A stretch of 64,000 bases of DNA. It comes from Neopestalotiopsis rosae. Lineage: Eukaryota > Ascomycota > Sordariomycetes > Amphisphaeriales > Sporocadaceae. The position numbers and the translations under genes are program-made. The notes beneath the pieces were generated by a model, which saw only the letters and a program-made list of their open reading frames with translations, did no database searches and was not told where the DNA came from. The stretch's first letter is position 1; every line of letters starts with the position of its first letter. The stretch is taken from assembly GCA_023078685.1 (NCBI GenBank), contig JALGAS010000003.1:2418001-2482000 (forward strand), in the 5' to 3' direction. Positions 10,852-21,449 of this stretch are shown here, piece by piece.

Positions 10852-13800
10852 ATGGTATCTAGCTGTCTAGACCAAATACCCTCGAAAAGCAGCGGCGCAA
10901 AACTATAATCGGATGTGCCTCAACAAGGATTTTCGAGAGCAACTTGCCCGGCTATATATCTGTCACAGGCGTAGACTTTGCCGCCAGGGGCTTGCTTCAA
11001 AAGATCAAGAATTTCCCAGTGTTCATTGGTTTTGCCGGGCCACAAGTCATTCAGCAGCACCTTATCAGCGGGAGCAGCCCTCGCTCGAGCCGTCTTGGTA
11101 TGCTTGATTCGCGAGTCAAGCTGAAAGAAGCTCAGGGAAACTCAAATATGCTTTTTGGCTTGGGTACATGTCAATAGAAGATAAAAGTACGGCTTGGTAG
11201 GGCTTGGTAGGGCTTGGCCTTGAGAGTGATCGGCAATTGCCAAAGCCTCCCTCCCTTGGCTGTCGCTCCTGGGCATCACATCACGGTGAACAAGAAAAAA
11301 AAAAACAATACGGTGGGATTTATTGGTTGCTCAAGGCCCAGGAGGATTTCTTGGGTATAGGCCCGGTGCAGAAGTTCTGTGCTACCCTGAACGGCGCACA
11401 ACAGTCCGTGCCGTCATATGTAGATGAAATCAGAAAAAAAAGCGACATGAACTAGTAGTATCTAAATAGGCATCTGATGCATCGTCGTGGTCGGTGAAAC
11501 AGGGCGAAGCTCTGACAGATGTAACCAAACACACGCACCCAAGACTGGTCGGTCCCAGGCTATCAGCAACCAGCATACTCTAGATAAGCTGCCCCCCCTC
11601 CTATTGACTACATACTATGCATGACTTTCTTTGATCGTTGCTCCATAAGACGATCACGCTGGTAGAGTTCGTGATGAACCATCGCACTTGATTTCTCGGC
11701 CCTCCGTCACCGATTATCACTATGCAGCTGCCTGTTGGGATACGGGTACCGCCAAGATGTCATGTCTGACCTGTGACAAGAGTTCTAGCCCTCGCCGGAG
11801 CCAAGACGGGAAGTAGGGAAAGATGCGTAGTTCAAGCCTTTTTTTGTTGTTTAATAATTCGTTCTTCCATATTCCTTCCTCTTCCGCCATTTGTGAAGAG
11901 AGCCCCGTGGGTTTGTTGCATGGGGCTATTAGCCTCTCTCTCCCCCGCCCCCCCTTGTCGAGCTTGTGTTGGTTTATATCATCACTCCCTACAATGGCGC
12001 CGCTTGGCGGACGCTGGGCGGTGGTCTTGGCAACACAGGAGAGGAGATTGAGAGGGAGGCTCATCTGCTTCTTTCCCGCCACCTCTCTCTCTCATCCTAA
12101 ATGGAGGAAGGAAAAAAAAAAAAGAGAATTACTATGTATATCGATCGGGGATTGGTAAATATTCCCACTTGCTGACCAAACCGATGATTATCATATCTAT
12201 TATCCACATTTCTCCTTCTTGTCCACTCGTCCACCCCGCGGGAGGCCGCCTCACCCAAAGGACCGGACCCACGATGCACTTCTTAGACGCGGGGGTTACG
12301 GTACATACGAGAGAGAGTACGGTAGTAGATTTTCCAAAAAAGTGAAATAGGTAGGCCAAGGCTACGGAACACAGCCAAGGCCGACCGCGCCGTTGGGTTA
12401 AGAAACTTTAGTTTTCTTACACAGTTTCCTGTATGTACTTCTTTTTTTTTATTTTTTTTTCTTTTTTTTACACGGGTACTCCGTTTTTTTCCCTTCCCAC
12501 TCTCCAGTCCCCTTTTTTGACATAGTATACCAAGAGGAATGGCAAAAAAGCCAAGTCCTCTTCAAAGGTACCGAACATGAAATACTCTATCTCGTCTAGT
12601 TTGGTTTCGTAAGAAACGTCAGGTACGCAAAGTCTTGGGAGTTTCTCTTGTAACTCGTTTTAAAAGAGAGAGCGCTGTTACTCTTGGTGTGTGAGAAGAG
12701 ATGGTTAAAAAAAAAAAAGAGTTCATGTCATGTATTTTATTCTGCATTAGGAACACCCCCGGTATGAAAAATGAACCGTACTATCTTTATACAAGTCCCT
12801 TGCAAGAAAAAAAAAAAGTAAAGCACAGGCAACTGAATAATAGTTTGCGGGTATCTTGCTCGTTGTACACAAGGTGGGAAATCCCTTCCCCGGCGTAGTC
12901 CTTGTCCGGGGTCCGAAAGACCGTAGAATTCATCTGCCGAAGAAAGAGAAGGGGAAAAAAAAAGTGAGATAGTTTGCCAAGAAAACCTCTTTAATCAGAG
13001 AAGAGCTGTCTCGAGAGAAAAATGGATCTGGAGAAAAGGCAGAAGATTATTCTATCTTACTACGTGCGTATATCGTATTAACTTGCGAATCTTCCCGTCT
13101 TGTCGTTCGGCTGATGAATAGCAAACCCACCCCTGCCCCCGCATGACACTTGGGAAGAGACCATAAGTCCTCGTCTCGTGGCTTTTTTGTGCCCCAGCGG
13201 CGTTCGGCCACCGGTGATAGCGCAGATGAAATATCCCTGAAGTAGCTCCGGCAGAAAAGACCGAAAAGTGTGTGTGTGTATGGAAGAAGAAGAAGCAGCA
13301 GGCAGTTGACAGGGGACAAGGGGGTGGAAAGTTGGGACAGGCATTCCTGTCGGTCGAATTCCCTTCTTACCCCCCAATATGTGGCCCTTTATGACGATTT
13401 GTCATCTTGGCGTATCTACACAAGATCTGCCCCAAGGAGTCGGGTCTTTGCCCCGGGAGCCGCATCCCGCATGGGGGGGCCGGCAAGGGTGGCTGTGAGG
13501 AGATGTACCGTGTAGGCAGGCGGTTACAGCACTCCAGCCCCCGTGTCTCCGAGTAGGCAATCACAGTGTGTTCAGTGGAATTGTGTGAGAAATGTGGTGA
13601 TTCTTACTCTTTGCAAGAGTCTAGTAAGCGCTGTATCCTAGAAAGCTATAGTCTCATATTGGAATTTCCGTGTGATATCCTCTTTCTATTCTAGATTGTC
13701 CAAATCTTCGTATTTTCTATGCCAAGTCCTTGGGAACCGTGAAAATAAGATTCAAGCCTCTCTCCTTGTTATCCCAATGCCTATCCCAATGCCCTCATGA

Positions 13801-13994
13801 TGGGGCACTTTCCTAGTACCTGGTCGTAAATTGACTGTAGGAAATAGTCGTTGGCATCATCATAAATGTGTATCCGGGCCTTTCCTGCGCGTGAAGGTTC
13901 CAAAAAAAAGAACAAGTGAAAACAAAAACATGACTGTGCTAAAAAGCAAATCGCAACAAATATAAGAACATTGAAACCAAAAAGCCATGCGTCG
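10852..13994. other. Large convergent intergenic region without a gene
   Basis: This 3.1 kb gap lies between two 3' ends. It contains a 10-bp tandem repeat (GGCTTGGTAG, 2.7 copies) at 11191-11217 and many mononucleotide runs: A12 at 12112-12123, T9-A-T9-C-T8 at 12442-12469, A12 at 12707-12718, A11 at 12807-12817 and A9 near 12955. Open frames in it are short and low in complexity, and none resembles a protein family. It could hold long 3' UTRs or a non-coding transcript. Confidence 0.5.
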
Positions 13995-15085
13995 TTATCG
14001 GGTCCTGCCGTTGGAAGCACTTGGCCGCTGTGCCTCGAGATCGAAGCTGTCCTGCCGAACAGTGGCTTGAATAAGTGCCTTGCCGTTTTCCAGGCGCAGG
14101 AAACTGGGCCACTTGCGGATGACATCGTCGTTGCCGCCCACATCGATCTCAAAGGTAATGAGTGGCATAGATGACGGTGTCTGCTGTCCACCCATGAGAC
14201 CGTTGACGGTGCTGTTGGCACGAGAGCGTTCTTCAATCTCCGGCTTGATACTAGCAGCCGAGGAGGCGTTGGTCTTCTCGTTCATCAGATCCTTGGAGTT
14301 GCGGCGGGACATGCGATCCTCGTGCTTTCTCTTGAGCTTCCGGGCGGCCTTATGGAATAGGATGGGTATGACGTGACCGAATCCGGCGACCACCAAGACT
14401 GGAGTACCAAGAGCAAGGGCCCATTTACTGTAGGTGAGAATAATGGTTAGTCTTTATACACTATCGATGGGAGCGACCGAGGGTTGAACTTACGGGTGCT
14501 TGATATCGAAAAGTGCGTGGTATAGAGCCAAGTCGACTCCGAGAATGGCAATCTCGGCTCCAAGCTGGAGCATAGTCCAGGTCGACCAGTATAAACTCAT
14601 GAGGTCCTCTCCATCGCAGAACTGTAAGGCCAACAGGCTGAAGACTTCCATCACCACGGCCACACCCGCCACGAGGAATAATACTGTGGTATAAACCACT
14701 ACAAGAACAATCGGTGTCAGTAGATGATGGCAATATATGCTTGCTGATTGGTTCGAGGATTTGCTTACTGGCAATCTTGAGCTTTCTTCGAAATTCGGCT
14801 TCATCGCGGTCTGGCTTATCTGCATATTTCATAACGCTGGGGTGCTCGTCAGCATGATAACAACGAGAAAGATGAAGGTCAAGATGTGTAAATTGGGAAA
14901 ACTCACGATTGGTATATCCATGACGCTATAAACAACATTCCAATCACGACAAAGAAAAGTGACCAATATAGGGCGTCGAAATGTATCCGGTCGAGCCTAT
15001 ACAAGGCTTGGGCATAGTGTCTGCATTTTTCTTCGTCGATTTCCCTTGGAACCATCTTGAAGTCGGTGTGATCGTGGTGGACCAT
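13995..15085 (-). CDS. Fungal multi-pass membrane protein of unknown function
   Basis: Four exons (15085..14907, 14836..14769, 14698..14494, 14427..13995) give 294 residues with clean GT-AG junctions. Hydrophobic stretches predict about four membrane helices: YWSLFFVVIGMLFIASW, VLFLVAGVAVVMEVFSLLAL, MLQLGAEIAILGVDLALY and the segment around LGTPVLVVAGFGHVIPILF. The C-terminal third is hydrophilic and basic (RKLKRKHEDRMSRR) followed by a Ser/Asn-rich tail, presumably cytosolic. I do not recognise the family, and I see no enzymatic motif. The start at 15085 is the first ATG of an uninterrupted frame; a second ATG ten codons later would also leave all helices. The gene faces the CHORD gene tail to tail across a long gap. 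Confidence 0.72.
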
Positions 15086-16378
15086 AAAAAACAAAAACAA
15101 TAAAAAAGAAACCAAGATGTTGTTGTCAAGTTTCTAAGTGATGATGGACCATGTAAATATGAATGCAACTTTTTCAAGGTAACAGGCAAACGACTTGTGT
15201 GAGTAGTATCTTTTGAGGAATCTAATGTAGAAGAAGACTGGGAGCGGCAGGCATGGTATTATACTGGCATGCAGACCTGACAGTAGACTTTAGGAGACTG
15301 ACTGTACATGATCGGCAGCCACGACGGTAGGATACATGGTATGTTAGTCAGTCAGCAACGAGTAGTCACGTCTTGGGCGACTGTATACGGGAAGGAGCAG
15401 TGAGTTCGCCATGGCCGTGGTGGAACCTTTTGGCAAACACCCCGTTGACTTTCTGGTGACGCTTGGGCTAGTATGTGGTCCTGGGTCTGTCAGGTCCAAG
15501 TGTTAGACTGACACTGTCCTGGTCGGTATTTGGGCAGCTTCTGACTTGGACTGGGGGAGGGGCCCAGTAGCTCAGTAGCTCAGTAGCCCAGTAGGTAGCC
15601 ATCATGGTACATGGAACCGCCGCCGAGACGGATTAAAAGTGGGTGGCCGCAGCAACAAGAGTTTTGCAAAATGACGAAGAAACAGTTGGTGAGATTAGAT
15701 TGTGTGATTGCTCAGTATTACTCTCGATAGATAGTATCTCTTGTCGTTGCTTGGCGGCGGAGGCGGAGTGAAACAATGCTGTCGATCAACCCTTGGCGAG
15801 AATAAGGAAAGATGCCGCGCGAATCGTGTCTGCAATTTTGTCTTTGGATCGGGCGGGATATTGGCGGTTAATCACCGAATTGTGTACTGTGAAGGTCCCA
15901 GTCCTCTCTATCGCTCATTGCTGCCCAGGCTCCAGCTGTATGGCTTGGCTACTACTATCGAGTCACAGCTGTGCTGCTTGTAACCAGTAGAAGTGATGAT
16001 GATGATGCTGATGGTTCTACAAACTTGTGTGACTCGTTTACCTACTCGAGCCACCGTAAAGTCCGGGCTGGGGGACCAGGTTCCATATCATTGGGTCCGT
16101 TTCGGCAGAGCATTTTACACTTTGCTTTTTCCCAATATTATGCTCTGGAACCTATCCTGCAAGCACGTGTCAACTCTGATAACGCCGCTGGGTCCAGACC
16201 ATCTCTCGTTTTACCAACGGCCGCTTGCACATATCAGCATAGATGGATAATAATCAGATGCGACAAGGAAAAGAAAAAAGAGAATCCAACAAAACATTTC
16301 TCTGCTGCTGCTCGTGCCTGGGCGCTGGGACCTTGATGGTGGCGTTGATAAGCTTCCGGGCCTGTAAAACTACCATGA
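15086..16378. other. Upstream region of the membrane-protein gene
   Basis: This stretch holds the promoter of the 294-residue gene and the 3' flank of the next minus-strand gene. An 8-bp tandem repeat (CAGTAGCT, about four copies) occupies 15565-15595. No gene is seen. Confidence 0.5.
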
Positions 16379-17773
16379 CTATTCCATTCCCTCCATTAGC
16401 TCGGTCCGGTCTAGCACCATCCCTTTCTGCCCAATGTACTCGCGGAGCACATCCCACTCGGGGCCTTCTTCTTCGCCCTGCCGCCAAGGCTCCGCGAAAC
16501 CCCATGCGCAGGCGATTCTATCTAGCGCCGCTCTCTCTTCCTCCCGGACCCAGCGCGAGCGCAAAGGCACTCCTGGAGCCCACGTCACCCGCTTCATCTG
16601 GTCATTTGCTGTAGTCGCTGCAACCACGCCGATCGTGGCTGTGAATCCCACATATGCTAGTATGCCGGCAAATGCCACATTGGTTGCTTGAGCAGTGTCC
16701 ATGGCGTCTTGGAAGACGGAAAAGTTCCTGGCCACAGCATATGCCGCCAGTGGTGTAGCGACCAATGTGGCCAGTGGAAGCGTACTCTTGCGCATCACTT
16801 TGGATCGGATAAAAGCCGTCGTAGTGTACGAGTTCTCAATGATACCCACGGCGGCGTCAAGGTTCTTGGCCTCAATGGCAGTGTCCAGGGCCAGCTCCGC
16901 GACATCTGCATCTATCGCCTTGGTGGCCTGGTTGGGGTTCTGTTTCGAATACTTGATCGATCCCGAAACCTCTTGCGGTGTAGGTTTTGAAGCGTATAGC
17001 TGGAACACCCTAGGCAGCGTCTCCGGCCTACCTAACGTAGCCTGCACCTTGACATATTGCTCCAGCAAGCTTGGCGTGATCAAAACGGTAGGGTGTGCAA
17101 GCGTGACGTAGGCAGCCTCAGATATCCTGTCGATCATCTGCCTCAACTGATCAGATACCAATGTGTTACGGGGACTGGTGCCAGCCTCTTCGAGTGCCGG
17201 CCTGGAGGTAGTCGTCTTTCGACCACTAGGGTCCAAGGACAATAGATTCGAGGCAGCCGAGTCGGCTTCGCTGATCATGTGACTGATTTGAGGTTGCACA
17301 GAATCGTCCATGATATAGTCGGCCACGATTTGGCAGGCCTGAAGCGCAGCACTGATGTCGGCCTCGGACGGAACGCCACGATGGTTGAGCACCTTGGCTC
17401 TGCTGTTATCAATGTAGGCCAACATGTTTGTCAGAGAAGTAATCTCTCTGCCTGCCGTTTCGGGAACGGGCGGCGGCTTGACCGCAGCTTGGCCCCCGTC
17501 TTGCCTCCCTTCTGCAGATGTGCGATTGTTGATGCGTGATGCGAGCCATCTTGGCCGACTTGTGTTTGCTATCGCCGGCTGGATACTGGAACATTGTGGC
17601 CGTCGATTCAGCGCCGGTCGAGCATTGGAGACACTCCGCGTAGTGAAGGCCGTCTTGGCTCTGCTTGGACCTCGAACAGCAAGTGCGTCGCAGATCAAGC
17701 AGACGGGAGCTTGTGTGGAAGCCAACGCTGGCCGCCGCATGGCGTTCGACATGCCCCGAGTGCCCAGGGACAT
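16379..17773 (-). CDS. Putative mitochondrial membrane protein of unknown function
   Basis: This single exon encodes 464 residues from the ATG at 17773; further in-frame ATGs at 17752 and 17740 are also plausible starts. The first 80 residues are basic with few acidic residues (MRRPALAST, AFTTRSVSNARPALNRRP) and contain CLICDAL, like many fungal mitochondrial precursors. The middle (about 130-330) is mostly helical and could be a repeat-type scaffold. Two hydrophobic stretches near residues 325-385 (LPLATLVATPLAAYAVAR and NVAFAGILAYVGFTATIGVVAA) are likely inner-membrane helices. The C-terminus is charged (REEERAALDRIACAWGF, ...PEWDVLREYIGQKG). I do not recognise a named family. The gene is divergent from verprolin, 1.8 kb away. 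Confidence 0.7.
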   Translation of the reverse strand: MSLGTRGMSNAMRRPALASTQAPVCLICDALAVRGPSRAKTAFTTRSVSNARPALNRRPQCSSIQPAIANTSRPRWLASRINNRTSAEGRQDGGQAAVKPPPVPETAGREITSLTNMLAYIDNSRAKVLNHRGVPSEADISAALQACQIVADYIMDDSVQPQISHMISEADSAASNLLSLDPSGRKTTTSRPALEEAGTSPRNTLVSDQLRQMIDRISEAAYVTLAHPTVLITPSLLEQYVKVQATLGRPETLPRVFQLYASKPTPQEVSGSIKYSKQNPNQATKAIDADVAELALDTAIEAKNLDAAVGIIENSYTTTAFIRSKVMRKSTLPLATLVATPLAAYAVARNFSVFQDAMDTAQATNVAFAGILAYVGFTATIGVVAATTANDQMKRVTWAPGVPLRSRWVREEERAALDRIACAWGFAEPWRQGEEEGPEWDVLREYIGQKGMVLDRTELMEGME

Positions 17774-19547
17774 TTGGAATTGCGGTATGCGCAAGAAGCA
17801 GTCGCCGGAGCACACAGGCTAAGTATATCGACAGCGTTCGGTGCTGGGAGCGATCGAGGTTCGCAAGCAGGAGGAGAAGATTCGAAGCAAAAGCGCGACA
17901 CGATGGGATGCGCGCGCAAATGCAATGCGATGTCTCTTGTTGCACGTGGGGGGAGCTGGAGCTTTGAAAGCTTCCCCAGCTTTTCCGGCCAGAAAAAAAA
18001 GTCAAGCCGGGCGGATTGTCCAATTGAGTACCAGCCCCGGGGCATCGGGCCCCTAATAGTGTTGGGCCAGCCCACCCAGTATTCAGTCTTCAGGGCCCAC
18101 GAATAGTGTCCAACCATTGACACAGGGTATACTCGAGAGAACCAATCAGATTATTTCAATTGCTTAACTATTATTCATATGCCAATGCGCACGCGTATTT
18201 ATGACCAGCAGGTGATCGACGATGCATGATCTGGTTGTGTTCTGGCATATGGTACAACACAGTAGATTGTAAAGAGTCGTTTGTTTGTCCATCAAAAACG
18301 TGGACGCCTCTTCTTCGCCTTGAGATTCGTACTGTTCGAGATTTAGGTTACACGATTACATTGCTTGGAACCTAAGGCTATATTGTTACAGCATACGTCC
18401 TTCGTGATAACAATTTAAACCTGTACTTCTCTCTTGGCGGTTTTCTTGGGCCGAAATCAGTGCTTTCTTGTTCATCTTCATCGTGATAACTTGGAACAGA
18501 AATACTCAAATACTGGCCAGCAGCATTTTACAAGTCAGTTGACGACTGAGTCTCCAAGGTAAATGTGCAGCTGTGGAATTCATACAGCATCCATCAGTCA
18601 ATGAGCTTGGTTACTCCAACAATCATACTCTCATAAATTTGGTTGAATTTGCCACGCCAAGATTATGATATCCTTGAGAATCGCCATATAAGAAGCATTT
18701 CAAGGACATTCCTGACTCACTCAATTCAATCATAGAATAAATGCTTACTACGAAGCACACAAATCGTTTGATGACAGTATTGTAGCGTTATGAAACGTCT
18801 AGCGTCCAATGCAGTGATGTGCAGTTATCTGTCATGAATTGAAGAGTGATTGTATGCGAAATCATCTTTATAATTGCAACTCGGGAGAATTCAGAACTTC
18901 CAGGTTTCGTTAGTGGTCGTGATATTAAAATCAGAGAGGTATGCATGGTATATATTTACGTAGTATATTGGTATAAGAGCCTGCCCCACCATTCATGCGC
19001 TGCAACATCGGCCTGGGAAGTCGCAGCCAGCAGCAAACTGGCAACTGGTGGCTGATTCATAGCTGCTGTAACGTATCGGCCTGCGCCACAAGCAGTGACG
19101 ACACGCAGCAGCTTGGAGGGACCATTGACATCTGGACCCTGGGTACCTATCAATGCTCACTAGCCCAGGCTTCCAACGTTGGGCTTCGAGGGGCCATCGC
19201 AATCAAGAGCCGCATTGGTCGCATTTGAACGTCGACTTCTCTTCTTTCATTTTCGTTAACGCACGTGAGAGTTGGCCATAACTTTCTACACCATCGGCAT
19301 TCTTTTTTCTCTCTTGCCTTTACGACTCGCAGTGCGACTCGACTTTACATATCTTTACAAGCCAACGACTTCGACATACGCGCTTGAATCCCGTCACTCG
19401 CTGCCAGGCTCATTCCGTTGCGACCGACTGCACAGAGCACCTAGTCACCCGCTTGCGCCGGCCACCTGTCCATCTTGGACAACACAGCAACGCTGCACAC
19501 ACGTTGACAGATTGGAATCATACTAGAGGAATACGCCAAGAATCGAA
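17774..19547. promoter_or_regulatory. Divergent intergenic region, mitochondrial protein / verprolin
   Basis: This 1.8 kb spacer between two start codons must contain both promoters. It is AT-rich from 18120 to 18960 and C/T-rich just before the verprolin start. No gene is seen. Confidence 0.5.
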
Positions 19548-20999
19548 ATGCCTCCTCCTCCACCCCCTCCGCCGCCTCCGCCAGGCATGGGAGGTCCTCC
19601 GCCGCCCCCTCCACCTCCCCCTGGTGGTCTACCGAAGGCTCCGCCAGGACGTGTAAGAGAATTGTCCACGCCTTTGGTCAATCATGCGACTAATGAAGTA
19701 TAGGGAGCTTTGCTTGGAGATATTCAGAAGGGAAGGGCGCTCAAAAAGGCTGTTACAAATGATCGATCCGCACCCGTCGTAGGAAAAACGTCAGGAGGCG
19801 GTGCTCCTCCTGTAGGTGGCGCGCCTCCCGTCCCAGGACTGGCACCGCCTGTCCCGGGCGGCAATAGACTACGCAGCAACAGTGATCAAGGAAGCCGAGA
19901 TACTGGTGCAGCGGCGGCAAGCATGGATGCAGCACCGCAATTAGGCGGCTTGTTCGCTGGAGGCATGCCCAAATTGAAGAAGCGCGGTGGTGTAGACACT
20001 GGTGGTAAGTTGCCCTGTGCTGCTTCCATGCTCATGACTTCCGCGCAATATACTAACTAAGTAGCAGCCGACCGAGGTTCCTCTTACATGTCTGATTCAG
20101 AAGCCACAGCCAGATCATCGTCAGCTCCCAAACCGCCTACTTTTGGAGCTCCCAAACCTCCGCCCGGGGCTGCTCCAGCAATTCCCGGAAGAGCGGTGCC
20201 CACACCCCCAGGCTTACCTTCTCACCCTTCGATAGCGTCTCTGCGAAAGACACCAAGTGACGTACCGAGGCCGCATTCATCAGCATCCATGAAGGCACCA
20301 CCGCCACCTCCCCTTGGCAAGAAACCAGCGCCGCCCCCGGTTGGGCGAAAGAACCTGGGAGCTGCGCCACCTGTCCCAGGAGCACCAGCACCACCACCGC
20401 CTCCTCCACCAGCAACATCAGCACCCACGCCTCCACCTCCACCGTCATCTTCTGCTCCGGCGTTGCCTCCGCCGCCCCCCGGAGGTCCCCCACGGCCACC
20501 ACCAGCGCCGGCGAGATCTCAACCGCCGCCCCCGCCGCCTGCGTCGCCACCAAGCAATGGGTTATCGCAGAACGCCGCACTGCAAGCCGCAATTCGTGCT
20601 TCGAGCGGCCGGGCATCACCAACACCAGCCGCACCTCCGCCTCCACCGCCAGCTTCTGCGCCTGCACCTCCGTCGTCAGCACCACCGCCGCCTGCACTGG
20701 CGAACAGGCCTAGAGCTTCCTCTAATTTACGGACAACGATGCTAGACCCGAGTTCTTATACGCTTTCAAACAATGGAGGCAGCCATTCGCCCTCACCCAC
20801 TCGCTCCAACACAACTGCGGGTATTTCCAGCCCTCGGGCAGTTGGTGGCGGTGGCGGCGGGCGCATATTCATTGACGACAACAGGTGGCGCTTTACAGAT
20901 GAGAGTCAATTGCCGAAACCTAGGCCTTTTCAAGGAGGTCCCAGAAAATATAGAGCAGGCCGAGGAAGCAGTGTGCCTTTGGATCTAAGTGCATTGTAG
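19548..20999 (+). CDS. vrp1: Verprolin / WIP-family actin regulator
   Basis: Exons 19548..19652, 19704..20004 and 20068..20999 give 445 residues. The N-terminus is a polyproline run followed, across intron 1, by a WH2 actin-binding motif (RGALLGDIQKGRALKKAVTND), which binds G-actin. The middle is almost entirely Pro/Ala/Ser with many PPPPP tracts, ligands for SH3 proteins such as type I myosins. The C-terminal segment GGRIFIDDNRWRFTDESQLPKPRPF matches the region by which WIP/verprolin binds the WH1 domain of WASP/Las17. The protein should work at cortical actin patches in endocytosis and polarised growth. Intron 2 ends in a tandem TAGCAG acceptor (20062-20067), so two isoforms differing by one alanine codon are possible. 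Repeated GC-rich proline codons make this stretch low-complexity DNA. Confidence 0.9.
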
Positions 21000-21449
21000 A
21001 CAAGTGCTCATCCAGGCAATCGGCCAAATGCCAATCGGCGGCCCAACAGAAAGCGTGGAAGCACAGAGAGCACAACCACGAAGAATAAAACCACGGAAGA
21101 ATTCTGGAGACGGCGCACAATTGAGGCATAGAGTGCCAAGGTCGTTCTTTAGATATGGCACTTATGGATCTCGCAAGGTTACGAGAATGAACTCACAGTC
21201 ATTGTCTTGGAGCCTGCAGAATTTGAGATCCAGGCATGGTGCAAATCGCTGTTCGCAGGTAGTGGGCAACATGCTTTGTGAGCCGAACAAGAAAGTCTAG
21301 ATTTGAAAACCAAGAAGCTAGTACTAATGGTAGAATTAAGACCGACCTTACTGAAGTGAGGACAATTATAACCAAATTATCATATACATTTTCCACTTTA
21401 CGAACTTTGCAATATAAACAGACGATACACATATATCATTGTGACACGC
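21000..21449. other. Convergent 3' region
   Basis: This 450 bp lies between the stop codons of verprolin and the 954-residue gene. It is AT-rich around 21340-21430 and holds no gene. Confidence 0.5.

Noticed and set aside
17409..18023. A 204-codon minus-strand frame overlapping the mitochondrial-protein gene.
   Set aside because: Out of frame with the well-formed 464-residue protein and without recognisable features.
20137..20697. Long minus-strand and alternative plus-strand frames in verprolin.
   Set aside because: They are shadows of proline-codon repeats and low in complexity.
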